Shown here: in pieces, positions 44,106 through 51,394 of the stretch
Layout: every line of letters starts with the position of its first letter
Position numbering within the stretch: position 1 is the first letter of the stretch
Source of the DNA: CBDBBY01 sp965203795
GTDB taxonomy: Bacteria > Pseudomonadota > Alphaproteobacteria > Rhodobacterales > Rhodobacteraceae
DNA length: 64,000 bases
NCBI GenBank assembly: GCA_965203795.1
Contig: OZ241915.1
Span: 1,860,001-1,924,000 of the forward strand
Reading direction: 5' to 3'
Notes under the pieces: generated by a model
Told to the model about the DNA's origin: nothing
Databases searched by the model: none
The model's input: only the letters and a program-made list of their open reading frames with translations
Position numbers and translations under genes: made by a program

Positions 44106-45092
44106 ATGATGAATCTCAAGCTCGCGGCAGTCGCCATCGCAGCGGCTGCAACTTTCAGCGCTGGCACTGCCAGCGCGCAGGCCAAGTACACTTTCTACCA
44201 TGTCCTGTGGGGCATGACCGACGCGAACGTCCAGTTCCACATCCGGTCTGGCCAAGCCTACATGGCCTCCCACCCCGATGTGGAGATCAAGTATGTGGGG
44301 CCGGAGAACTACGATCCGGCCGAGCACGCGAAGTTCCTGGACACGGTCGTGAACGCCGAACCCGACGGGATCGCCATGCACATCTCGTCGGTCGACGCGA
44401 TGCTGCCGGGTCTGCGGGCCGCGGCCGAAAAGGGGATACCCTTCGTTTCAACGACATCGCATCCGCCGCTGGCCGCAGACAACGAGAAGCTCGAGGGGCT
44501 GTACATCAACTGGGTCGGAGCGAACGAGGCGATCGTCGGGGCGGTCATGGCGGATCATGTGCTCAAGTCGGTCACGCCGCGACGGGTCGCCTACCTGATG
44601 AGCCATCTCGGCCATGCGGGCCAGGAGCAGCGGGCGGATGGATTCTTTGACGGGATGCCCGACGGGGTCGCTTCCGACAAGGTCGCCACGGGCGAGGAGC
44701 CGCTGAAGGCAATGGACGTCATCCGCTCCTACGTGCAGGCAAATCCCGATCTCGACATAATTTTCGGGAGCGCGCTTACCCACAAGTGGACGGCGGATGT
44801 CCTGGAGGAGCTTGGCCGCGAGGACATTCTCATTCTGACCTCCGACGAGGCGCCGACCTCCCTTGAGTGCATCCTGGCTGGAAAGTGCTTCGCGTCCTTC
44901 GGGCAGCAGCTGCCGATCCAGGCGCCGTTTTCCTACGACCTCCTTTACCAGTACAATGAGACCGGGATGACGCCCGTCCTTCCGATCATCACCGGTCCTG
45001 CGATCATTGACGCAAGCAACGTCGATTCCATCAAGGAGACGGTGCTCGGCGTGCTCGGCGAGGACGCCTACTACGGCATGTCTCCGTTCTGA
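44106..45092 (+). CDS. Sugar ABC transporter substrate-binding protein (RbsB type)
   Basis: This periplasmic sugar receptor has a signal peptide (MMNLKLAAVAIAAAATFSAG, cleavage near ASA-Q) and type I binding-protein features. These are the opening KYTFYHVLWGMTDANVQFHI, then DTVVNAEPDGIAMHISSVDA, ADNEKLEGLYINWVGANEA and IIFGSALTHKWTADVLEELG. At 328 residues it is typical of CUT2 receptors. GGGGAGAGGAG precedes the start. It is the first gene of the operon running to at least 49850 and is probably controlled by the divergent LacI-family protein. Confidence 0.9.
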   Translation: MMNLKLAAVAIAAAATFSAGTASAQAKYTFYHVLWGMTDANVQFHIRSGQAYMASHPDVEIKYVGPENYDPAEHAKFLDTVVNAEPDGIAMHISSVDAMLPGLRAAAEKGIPFVSTTSHPPLAADNEKLEGLYINWVGANEAIVGAVMADHVLKSVTPRRVAYLMSHLGHAGQEQRADGFFDGMPDGVASDKVATGEEPLKAMDVIRSYVQANPDLDIIFGSALTHKWTADVLEELGREDILILTSDEAPTSLECILAGKCFASFGQQLPIQAPFSYDLLYQYNETGMTPVLPIITGPAIIDASNVDSIKETVLGVLGEDAYYGMSPF

Positions 45093-45207
45093 CGGGAACT
45101 GAGAGCGTCGGCGGCCTTGCGGGCAATCGCGGATTGACGCGCATGGCCGCCAATGCCGGAACGGCCCGTCGGCCCGGGACGGCCGGCGCGCCGGAGGGGC
45201 GGATGCG

Positions 45208-46209
45208 ATGACCGGACTTCGGGCGTTCCTGCACGGCAGGCCCGAATCAGCCGTGATCATTGGAACGGTCGCGATCGTCCTGTTCTTCACCGTTGGCACC
45301 GATGGCGCTTGGCTGTCCACGCTTCCAAGCGTGCTCCGCGTGACCGCGCAGGTCGGCATTATCGCCGTCGGGCAGGCGATGCTGATGTCGTCCGGCGAAG
45401 TCGACCTGTCGGTCGGATCGGTCTACGCGTTCGCGGCAGTGGTGGCCGTATGGGCGATGGACCTCCTTGGGCTCGGCGTTCTGCCCGCGGCGGCCGTCGC
45501 GGTCGCCGCGGCCGGCCTCATAGGCTTCGCCAACGGCGTGCTTGCGACCAGGTTCAACGTTCCGTCCATGATTGTGACTCTCGGCGCGATGTTCGTATTC
45601 AGAGGGTGCGCCTACATTGCGACGAAGGGATTCAGCCTGACGGTTCCGCGGGAATTCCGCAGCGACCCGGTCATCGGATTCCTGAAATTCAAGATCTTCG
45701 GAGTAAGCAGCCCGTTCTTCCTGCTCCTGCTGATCGCGGCGGCATTCGCGTTCGTGCTCGCCAGAACCCGGTTCGGCAGCCACGTTCTCGCCGTCGGCGG
45801 CGACAGCGCGGCGGCGCTCGCCAACGGCGTTTCGCCCGCCGCGATCAAGATCAAGGCATTCGTCATATGTTCGGGGCTTGCAGGCCTTTCGGGGACCATC
45901 GTCCTGCTGCAGCAGGCTTCAGTCTATTCCACATCCGGCCTCAGGCTGGAGCTTGAAGCCATTGCCGCGGCCGTGATCGGCGGATGCACGCTTCGGGGAG
46001 GAAGCGGATCAATCTGGGGGCCGGTGCTTGGGGTCTTCGCGCTCTCCAGCCTGAAAGGAGGGCTGATGATGATGGGCGCGCCCACATCGTGGTACGTCGC
46101 GTTCGTGGGCGCGATACTGATCGGCTTCCTCGTCGTATCGAAGGCGCTCTCCAGCGGAATCGCGGAGATGCAGCTTGCGCCGTCGCCGAGCGTGTCCAAA
46201 GGGCGATAA
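45208..46209 (+). CDS. Sugar ABC transporter permease 1 (RbsC type)
   Basis: The 333-residue CUT2 permease has eight to ten hydrophobic spans. GQAMLMSSGEVDLSVGSVYA is the family motif (GIDLSVG-like), GFANGVLATRFNVPSMIVTL precedes a conserved loop, and the end includes GLRLELEAIAAAVIGGCTLR. It pairs with the related permease encoded four bases downstream, so the channel is probably a heterodimer. Confidence 0.92.
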   Translation: MTGLRAFLHGRPESAVIIGTVAIVLFFTVGTDGAWLSTLPSVLRVTAQVGIIAVGQAMLMSSGEVDLSVGSVYAFAAVVAVWAMDLLGLGVLPAAAVAVAAAGLIGFANGVLATRFNVPSMIVTLGAMFVFRGCAYIATKGFSLTVPREFRSDPVIGFLKFKIFGVSSPFFLLLLIAAAFAFVLARTRFGSHVLAVGGDSAAALANGVSPAAIKIKAFVICSGLAGLSGTIVLLQQASVYSTSGLRLELEAIAAAVIGGCTLRGGSGSIWGPVLGVFALSSLKGGLMMMGAPTSWYVAFVGAILIGFLVVSKALSSGIAEMQLAPSPSVSKGR

Positions 46210-46212
46210 GCA

Positions 46213-47166
46213 ATGGGGCGCTCCCAGTCGGTCCGGAACGAGATGATCGCGCTCGTCAGCTTGCTGGCGCTCTTCGCGGTTTTCTCCGCGATGATCGGCG
46301 AAACCTGGTTCCGGAACGTGCCGAGCCTTCTGCGCGACATTTCCTGGCTGGGCATCGTGGCCGTCGGCCAAGCCGTGGTCATCGTTTCGGGCGAATTCGA
46401 TCTCTCGGTCGGCTCCGTTTACGCGTTCGTGAGCATGATTTTCGTCCTTCTGCTGAACGCGTCGGTCGGGCCGCTTCCCTCGCTTGCCCTGGCGATGCTG
46501 CTCGGAGCCCTGATCGGCTATTTGAACGGGGTCTTGACGTGGCGCATGCAGCTGCCGTCGCTGCTGGTGACCTTGGGCTTCCTGTTCGTCTATCGCGGCT
46601 TGGTCGAGTACGTCACCGACGGCTTCCCGATCACGATCAGCGAATCGATCCAGTCGAACCCGACGCTTGTCGCGCTGGGCGGGAAAACCGCGGGGTTCCA
46701 CAACTCGATAGCCATCGCCGCCGTGATCATGGCCGCGTTCTGCGTCATCATGGCGAAGACCAGGTTCGGCAGCCACATCTACGCGGTCGGCGGCGCGGTC
46801 GACGCCGCGATGGCCAACGGCGTTCCCGCCGGGCGGACCAAGATCCGCGCGTTCGCGATTTGCGCCGTGCTGGCAGGGCTGGCGGGCGTGATCACCGCGT
46901 GCAACCTGAACTCGGTATCGACCACCACGGCGACCGCAATGGAGTTCGAAGCGATCGCGGCGGTGGTGATCGGCGGCTGCCTGCTGCTTGGGGGATCGGG
47001 AACGGCGTGGGGAGCCATGCTTGGGGTAGCCACGCTGCTCACGCTCAAGCATGGCCTGATCCTCCAAGGCGTCAACATCTTCGCCTACCAGATCGTGCTC
47101 GGATTGATCCTGGTCGGACTGGTGGCCGCGAGGGTCCTCGTCCCCGGCGTTGCGGCGGCGCGATGA
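46213..47166 (+). CDS. Sugar ABC transporter permease 2 (RbsC type)
   Basis: The 317-residue CUT2 permease is homologous to its upstream neighbour. VAVGQAVVIVSGEFDLSVGS and AMEFEAIAAVVIGGCLLLGG repeat the same motifs. Two permease genes in tandem indicate a duplication with specialisation, as in some erythritol, autoinducer-2 or ribose-type systems. Its stop overlaps the ATPase start by four bases. Confidence 0.92.
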   Translation: MGRSQSVRNEMIALVSLLALFAVFSAMIGETWFRNVPSLLRDISWLGIVAVGQAVVIVSGEFDLSVGSVYAFVSMIFVLLLNASVGPLPSLALAMLLGALIGYLNGVLTWRMQLPSLLVTLGFLFVYRGLVEYVTDGFPITISESIQSNPTLVALGGKTAGFHNSIAIAAVIMAAFCVIMAKTRFGSHIYAVGGAVDAAMANGVPAGRTKIRAFAICAVLAGLAGVITACNLNSVSTTTATAMEFEAIAAVVIGGCLLLGGSGTAWGAMLGVATLLTLKHGLILQGVNIFAYQIVLGLILVGLVAARVLVPGVAAAR

Positions 47167-48011
47167 CCGATCGGAAGCCGAAAGCCGCCGAGGCGGAACC
47201 GATTGTCGAAGTCCGGGGAATCGTGAAGCGCTTCGGCGCGTTCGAGGCGCTGAAGGGCGTCGACATGAGCGCGTATCCCGGGGAGGTCCACGCGCTGCTA
47301 GGCGACAACGGAGCCGGGAAATCCACCCTGATCAAGATTCTGTCGGGCGTCTATCCGCAGACGTCAGGAACGATCCGGGTGAGCGGGAAGCCCGCCAGCT
47401 TCCGGTCGCCCAAGGCCGCGAACTCCGTGGGAATCGGAACCGTCTACCAGGATCTGGCGCTTGCGCCGCTGATGTCGGCGTCCCGGAACTTCTTCATGGG
47501 GCGGGAGCTGGTGAAGGGCCCCAAGCCGCTGGGCGTTCTTGACGACCGCGAGATGGACCGGATCGCCTCGGAGGAGATGAGGAAGATCGGGATCGACATT
47601 TCGGACCCGCGGCAGCCCGTCGGGACCATGTCCGGCGGGCAGCGCCAAACGCTTGCGATCGCGCGGGCGATCTACTTCGGCGCCCGCGTCCTGATTCTCG
47701 ACGAGCCGACATCCGCGCTGGGCCAGAAGCAGCAAATGGAGGTGCTGAAGACCATCATGGGCGCACGGGCGCTCGGCAACATCGCCATAATCTTCATCAC
47801 CCACAATCTCCTGCACGCGAGACTCATCTCCGACCGCTACACCTTCCTTTCGCTCGGCGAAGTCATCGGGAGCGGCACGAAGCACGAGCTCGACCGCGAA
47901 GACATCCGGAGGCTCATGGCCGGCGGCGCCGAGACCGCGAGCTTGGAGGCGGAGATCGCCGCGATGGGCGGCAGGGACGATGAACCATCGACGGCCGGGC
48001 GCGCAGCCTGA
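47163..48011 (+). CDS. Sugar ABC transporter ATP-binding protein, single nucleotide-binding domain
   Basis: Walker A is LLGDNGAGKST, the signature MSGGQRQTLAIARAI and Walker B VLILDEPTSALGQKQQ. The switch histidine is in FITHNLLHARLISDRYTFL. With 282 residues it has one nucleotide-binding domain, unlike RbsA/XylG proteins of about 500 residues with two; FrcA-type transporters also use single-domain ATPases. ATG 47163 overlaps the permease stop. A long open frame continues upstream in this register but is a shadow of the permease. Confidence 0.92.
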   Translation: MTDRKPKAAEAEPIVEVRGIVKRFGAFEALKGVDMSAYPGEVHALLGDNGAGKSTLIKILSGVYPQTSGTIRVSGKPASFRSPKAANSVGIGTVYQDLALAPLMSASRNFFMGRELVKGPKPLGVLDDREMDRIASEEMRKIGIDISDPRQPVGTMSGGQRQTLAIARAIYFGARVLILDEPTSALGQKQQMEVLKTIMGARALGNIAIIFITHNLLHARLISDRYTFLSLGEVIGSGTKHELDREDIRRLMAGGAETASLEAEIAAMGGRDDEPSTAGRAA

Positions 48012-48029
48012 CCGGGTTTGGAGACCGAC

Positions 48030-49058
48030 ATGGACGACCTGCAATACGGAACCCGCGACGAGCGGGGGAACTGGCGGCCTTCGAAGAGGCTGACCACGGG
48101 GCCGCTATTCGAATTGCCGCCGAACCTGAAGAAAATCCTGGCCTGGCTGCCGGGCTATTTCGTTCCGTGGAACGCGCTGTTCTTCGGGCTGGCGGCCGCG
48201 TTCTGGTTCTGGCTCACGCCAGCCAAGGAGACGATGGAGACGCTGGCGCCGGGATGGATCGCCTTTCTGCTCGTCCGCAACATGGCTCTGGTGTTCATTC
48301 TGTTCGGGCTGCTCGAGCTGAGGCTCTACATCAGGCGCAGGCAGAACGGCCAGTTCAAGTACAACGGCAAGTTTCCGGCGGACGCGCCGTCAAGCGTGTT
48401 CATGTTCAAATCGCAGAACATCGACAACGCGGTCCGCACATTCGGGACGGGGCTGCCCATCTGGACGGCGTACGAGGTCCTGATCCTCTGGTGCTACGCG
48501 AACGGATGGGGCCCTTGGGCGACCTTCGTGGAGAACCCGGTCTGGCTGATCGCGTTCGGCCTCGCGCTTCCGATGTGGCACGAATTCCATTTCTTCTGCA
48601 CGCACCGGCTGATCCACATCCCGTTCCTGTACAAGCGCGTGCATTCGGTCCACCACAATTCGGTCAACCCCAGCCCGTGGTCCTCGCTGTCCATGCATCC
48701 GGTGGAGCATCTCATTTACTGGTCTGACGCGCTCATCCACCTGATTCTTCCGTCGCACCCGCTTCTTGTCCTTTACAACCTCCAGATCACCGGCACCGGC
48801 GCGGTCGTCGGGCATATCGGGTTCGACAAGATCGTGACCGGCGACAAGAGCGCGATGGATACGCATGCCTACGCCCACTACCTCCACCACAAGTACTTCG
48901 AAGTGAACTACGCCGACGGCGGGATACCCTTCGACCGCTGGTTCGGAACCTGGCACGACGGCACCATCGAGGGCGACGCGCAGATGGAGACGCGCCGGAA
49001 GAAGCGGCGCGAACGCCAGGCAAGGAAGACCGCGGGCGCCAAAGGCGGCCCGGCGTAG
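48030..49058 (+). CDS. Fatty acid hydroxylase / sterol desaturase family membrane protein
   Basis: This integral-membrane di-iron enzyme of about 342 residues has several hydrophobic segments between about 45 and 200. Its histidine boxes are HEFHFFCTHRLIH (184-196), a central HSVHHNS, HPVEH and HYLHHKYFEVNYADGG near the end, giving the eight or more His ligands of the family. Hydroxylation or desaturation of a lipid or sterol-like substrate is expected. ATG 48030 is preceded by TTTGGAG. It follows the sugar ATPase gene after 18 bases, so it is part of the operon; a lipid-like ligand for the transporter is therefore conceivable. Confidence 0.88.
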   Translation: MDDLQYGTRDERGNWRPSKRLTTGPLFELPPNLKKILAWLPGYFVPWNALFFGLAAAFWFWLTPAKETMETLAPGWIAFLLVRNMALVFILFGLLELRLYIRRRQNGQFKYNGKFPADAPSSVFMFKSQNIDNAVRTFGTGLPIWTAYEVLILWCYANGWGPWATFVENPVWLIAFGLALPMWHEFHFFCTHRLIHIPFLYKRVHSVHHNSVNPSPWSSLSMHPVEHLIYWSDALIHLILPSHPLLVLYNLQITGTGAVVGHIGFDKIVTGDKSAMDTHAYAHYLHHKYFEVNYADGGIPFDRWFGTWHDGTIEGDAQMETRRKKRRERQARKTAGAKGGPA

Positions 49059-49067
49059 GAGAATTCC

Positions 49068-49850
49068 ATGACCTGTCCCCCGACCATCGCGGACATGCGC
49101 GCGCTCAAGGGCGTACGCCAGATCTGCACGATGCACGTCGAAACCGCCGACGAGGCCGCGGCAGCCGCGGAGGCGGGGATCGAGATGTTCACCTTCGAGG
49201 TGGACGAGCGGTTCGAAGCGGTGCGGGCGGCGGCGCCGGGCGTCTTCATCCAGGCTGGATATCCGCAGGGCCGGATCGCGTCCGAGGAAATCGCGATTCG
49301 CGACGGGTTCGCGGCGATGGAGCGCGGCGTCGACGCCGTCTATTTCGCGGGCTCGCTGCGGATCGTGGAGGCGATGGCAGCGGAAGGCATACCCGTCTGC
49401 GGGCATGTCGGATACGTCCCCAGATGGAACACTTGGACCGGGATCCGGGCGGTCGGACGCTCGCCCAGCGAAGCGATCGCGATCTGGCGGAAAATCAAGG
49501 ACTTGGAAAACGCGGGGGCCTGCCTTGTCGAAATGGAGCTCGTGCCGGTTCCGGTCGCGGATTTCATCACCAAAAATTCAACTCTGATCACCGAAGGAAT
49601 GGGATGCGGCGCGGTGTGCGACACGCAATACCTGTTCAGCTGCGACGTGCTGGGCACGAACCGGGGCCGGATTCCTCGGCATGCCAAGAAGTACGCCGAT
49701 CTCGCGGGGGAGGAGGACAGGCTTCAGCGCATGCGGGTGGACGCCTTCAGATCGTTCGTTCGGGAGGTCCATGACGGCAGCTTTCCGGCGGAGGAGAACG
49801 AGCTCAGCGCCGATTCCGGGGTGCTCGACGCGCTCCGGGACGCCATGTGA
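49068..49850 (+). CDS. PanB-like (ketopantoate hydroxymethyltransferase superfamily) protein, divergent
   Basis: The 260-residue protein aligns in pattern with PanB: PVCGHVGYVPRWNTWTG matches GHVGLTPQ, LVEMELVPVPVADFIT matches the conserved glutamate segment, and VCDTQYLFSCDVLG matches CDGQVLVxxDMLG. The Mg-binding aspartates of true PanB (VGDS near residue 45 and DMPF near 85) are not found; the region reads EMFTFEVDERFEAV. A change of chemistry within the phosphoenolpyruvate mutase/isocitrate lyase-type fold is likely. It sits nine bases after the hydroxylase gene at the end of a sugar-transport operon, which argues against a role in pantothenate synthesis. Confidence 0.7.
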   Translation: MTCPPTIADMRALKGVRQICTMHVETADEAAAAAEAGIEMFTFEVDERFEAVRAAAPGVFIQAGYPQGRIASEEIAIRDGFAAMERGVDAVYFAGSLRIVEAMAAEGIPVCGHVGYVPRWNTWTGIRAVGRSPSEAIAIWRKIKDLENAGACLVEMELVPVPVADFITKNSTLITEGMGCGAVCDTQYLFSCDVLGTNRGRIPRHAKKYADLAGEEDRLQRMRVDAFRSFVREVHDGSFPAEENELSADSGVLDALRDAM

Positions 49851-50001
49851 CGACGACGCCGACATTCCGCTCGCCAAACCGATGCGACGCCCGGAACCTG
49901 GCGGGTCGGCGTCCGGAACTCAGGCGGCCGCAAGCCCCGCAGGCAGCCCCGCCACGCGATTACCGCTTCGGCCGGCCGCCCTGCCCGAACGGAACCGGCG
50001 C

Positions 50002-50700
50002 TCAATTCGAGCGCGCCCTCGCAGCGAGCTCCAGAACCATCGGCCCGATCGACTTGACGATGACGGCGACGCCTTCCCGGTTCGGATGGATGCCGTCGTC
50101 CTGCATGTACAGCCTGCGCACCTCCCTTCTGTCCCCTTTCGCGTCCAGCGCGGCGAAGAACCTGGGATACAGCAGCGCGCCGTGCCTTTCGGAAAGCTCC
50201 TCGAACATCGCCTCGAACTCCGCCTTGTACTCGGGACCGTAGTTCGAGGGGGCCTCGTGCCCCGTGAGCAGCACCGGCACGCCCCGCCCCGCAGCGAACG
50301 ACAGGATTCCGTCCAAGTTTTCGCGGCTGTGCGCGGGCTGGATGCCCCGAAGGAGGTCGTTTCCGCCGAGAACGACGATCAGCGCGTCCGGATTCGAAGC
50401 AAGCGTCCATTCGAGTCTCGCGAGTCCGCCCGCCGTCGTGTCGCCTGACACGCCGGCGTTCGAAACAAGCGCGTCCCCGCCGTTCGAATCGAGCCAGGCC
50501 TGCAGCTGGGGCACGAACCCGTCTTCCGCGGGCAGGCCGAATCCGTGAACCAGGCTGTCGCCGAGCGCGGCGACGTTCACGGTTTGGGCGGCCGCGCCCG
50601 CGGCCATCGCCGCGAGCAAACAATTCGCGATGGCCGCCTTGCAGAGCCGGCGAACGCAACCATATGTACGGGCCGCAGCAAGCGCCAAGAGCTTCTTCAT
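50002..50700 (-). CDS. tesA: SGNH/GDSL-type arylesterase (TesA-like)
   Basis: This periplasmic lipase-like esterase has 232 residues with an amino-terminal export segment (to about AAAQ at 39). Block I is VAALGDSLVHGFGL with the nucleophilic Ser, block III VVLGGNDLLRG with Asn, and block V DDGIHPNREGV with the Asp/His pair. It diverges from the YbbA-like ATPase gene, and their start codons overlap by two bases, as in the conserved tesA-ybbA-ybbP arrangement of other proteobacteria. Confidence 0.88.
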   Translation of the reverse strand: MKKLLALAAARTYGCVRRLCKAAIANCLLAAMAAGAAAQTVNVAALGDSLVHGFGLPAEDGFVPQLQAWLDSNGGDALVSNAGVSGDTTAGGLARLEWTLASNPDALIVVLGGNDLLRGIQPAHSRENLDGILSFAAGRGVPVLLTGHEAPSNYGPEYKAEFEAMFEELSERHGALLYPRFFAALDAKGDRREVRRLYMQDDGIHPNREGVAVIVKSIGPMVLELAARARSN

Positions 50701-51394
50701 GCCGGAAACCGCGCTCTCCTTCGACAACGTGTTCCTGACTCTATCCGGGAACGCCGGTTCTGTCGAAATCCTGAAGGGGATTTCCTTTGATGTCGGCAAG
50801 GGCAGGACCTTGGGGCTCACCGGGCCTTCCGGCTCTGGCAAATCCTCGCTCCTGATGCTCGCGGGCGGACTGGAGCGCGTCACGGGCGGCGTCGTGACCG
50901 CCTTCGGCGAAAAGCTCACGCGGATGAACGAGGACGAGCTCGCCCGCTTCCGGAGGGACCACATCGGAATCGTGTTCCAGTCCTTCCACCTCATCCCGAC
51001 GATGACAGCTCTGGAAAACGTGGCCACGCCGCTCGAGCTTGCGGGCCAGCGCGACGCGTTCGACCGCGCCCGCGCGGAGCTTGACGCGGTCGGGCTGGGT
51101 AGCCGGATGGAGCATTATCCGTCGCAGATGTCGGGCGGCGAGCAGCAGCGGGCCGCCCTTGCGCGCGCCTCGGCGGCACGGCCGGGCATACTTCTCGCGG
51201 ACGAGCCGACCGGAAACCTCGACGCCGCCAACGGCGCGGCGATCGTCGATCTGCTGTTCGGCCTCAGGGACCGCCACGGGTGCACGCTGATTCTGGTCAC
51301 GCATTCCGCCGAGCTTGCCGAACGCTGCGACCGCGTGATCGGCCTCCGCGACGGCGCCATCGGCTTCGACATCACCAGGAACACCGGGGAATGA
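50699..51394 (+). CDS. ybbA: ABC transporter ATP-binding protein (YbbA/LolD-like)
   Basis: Walker A is LTGPSGSGKSS, the signature MSGGEQQRAALARAS and Walker B ILLADEPTGNLDAANG. VTHSAELAERCDRVIGLRDG ends the domain. This 231-residue MacB/LolD-group ATPase is coupled by ATGA to a large FtsX-like permease. The locus order with a divergent TesA-like esterase supports YbbA rather than LolD. ATG 50699 has no obvious strong ribosome binding site; upstream in-frame starts such as 50630 would overlap tesA further. Confidence 0.88.
   Translation: MPETALSFDNVFLTLSGNAGSVEILKGISFDVGKGRTLGLTGPSGSGKSSLLMLAGGLERVTGGVVTAFGEKLTRMNEDELARFRRDHIGIVFQSFHLIPTMTALENVATPLELAGQRDAFDRARAELDAVGLGSRMEHYPSQMSGGEQQRAALARASAARPGILLADEPTGNLDAANGAAIVDLLFGLRDRHGCTLILVTHSAELAERCDRVIGLRDGAIGFDITRNTGE

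Noticed and set aside
45984..47162. Open frame extending the single-domain sugar ATPase upstream
   Set aside because: It shadows the second permease; a two-domain ATPase is not encoded, as no second Walker motifs are present.
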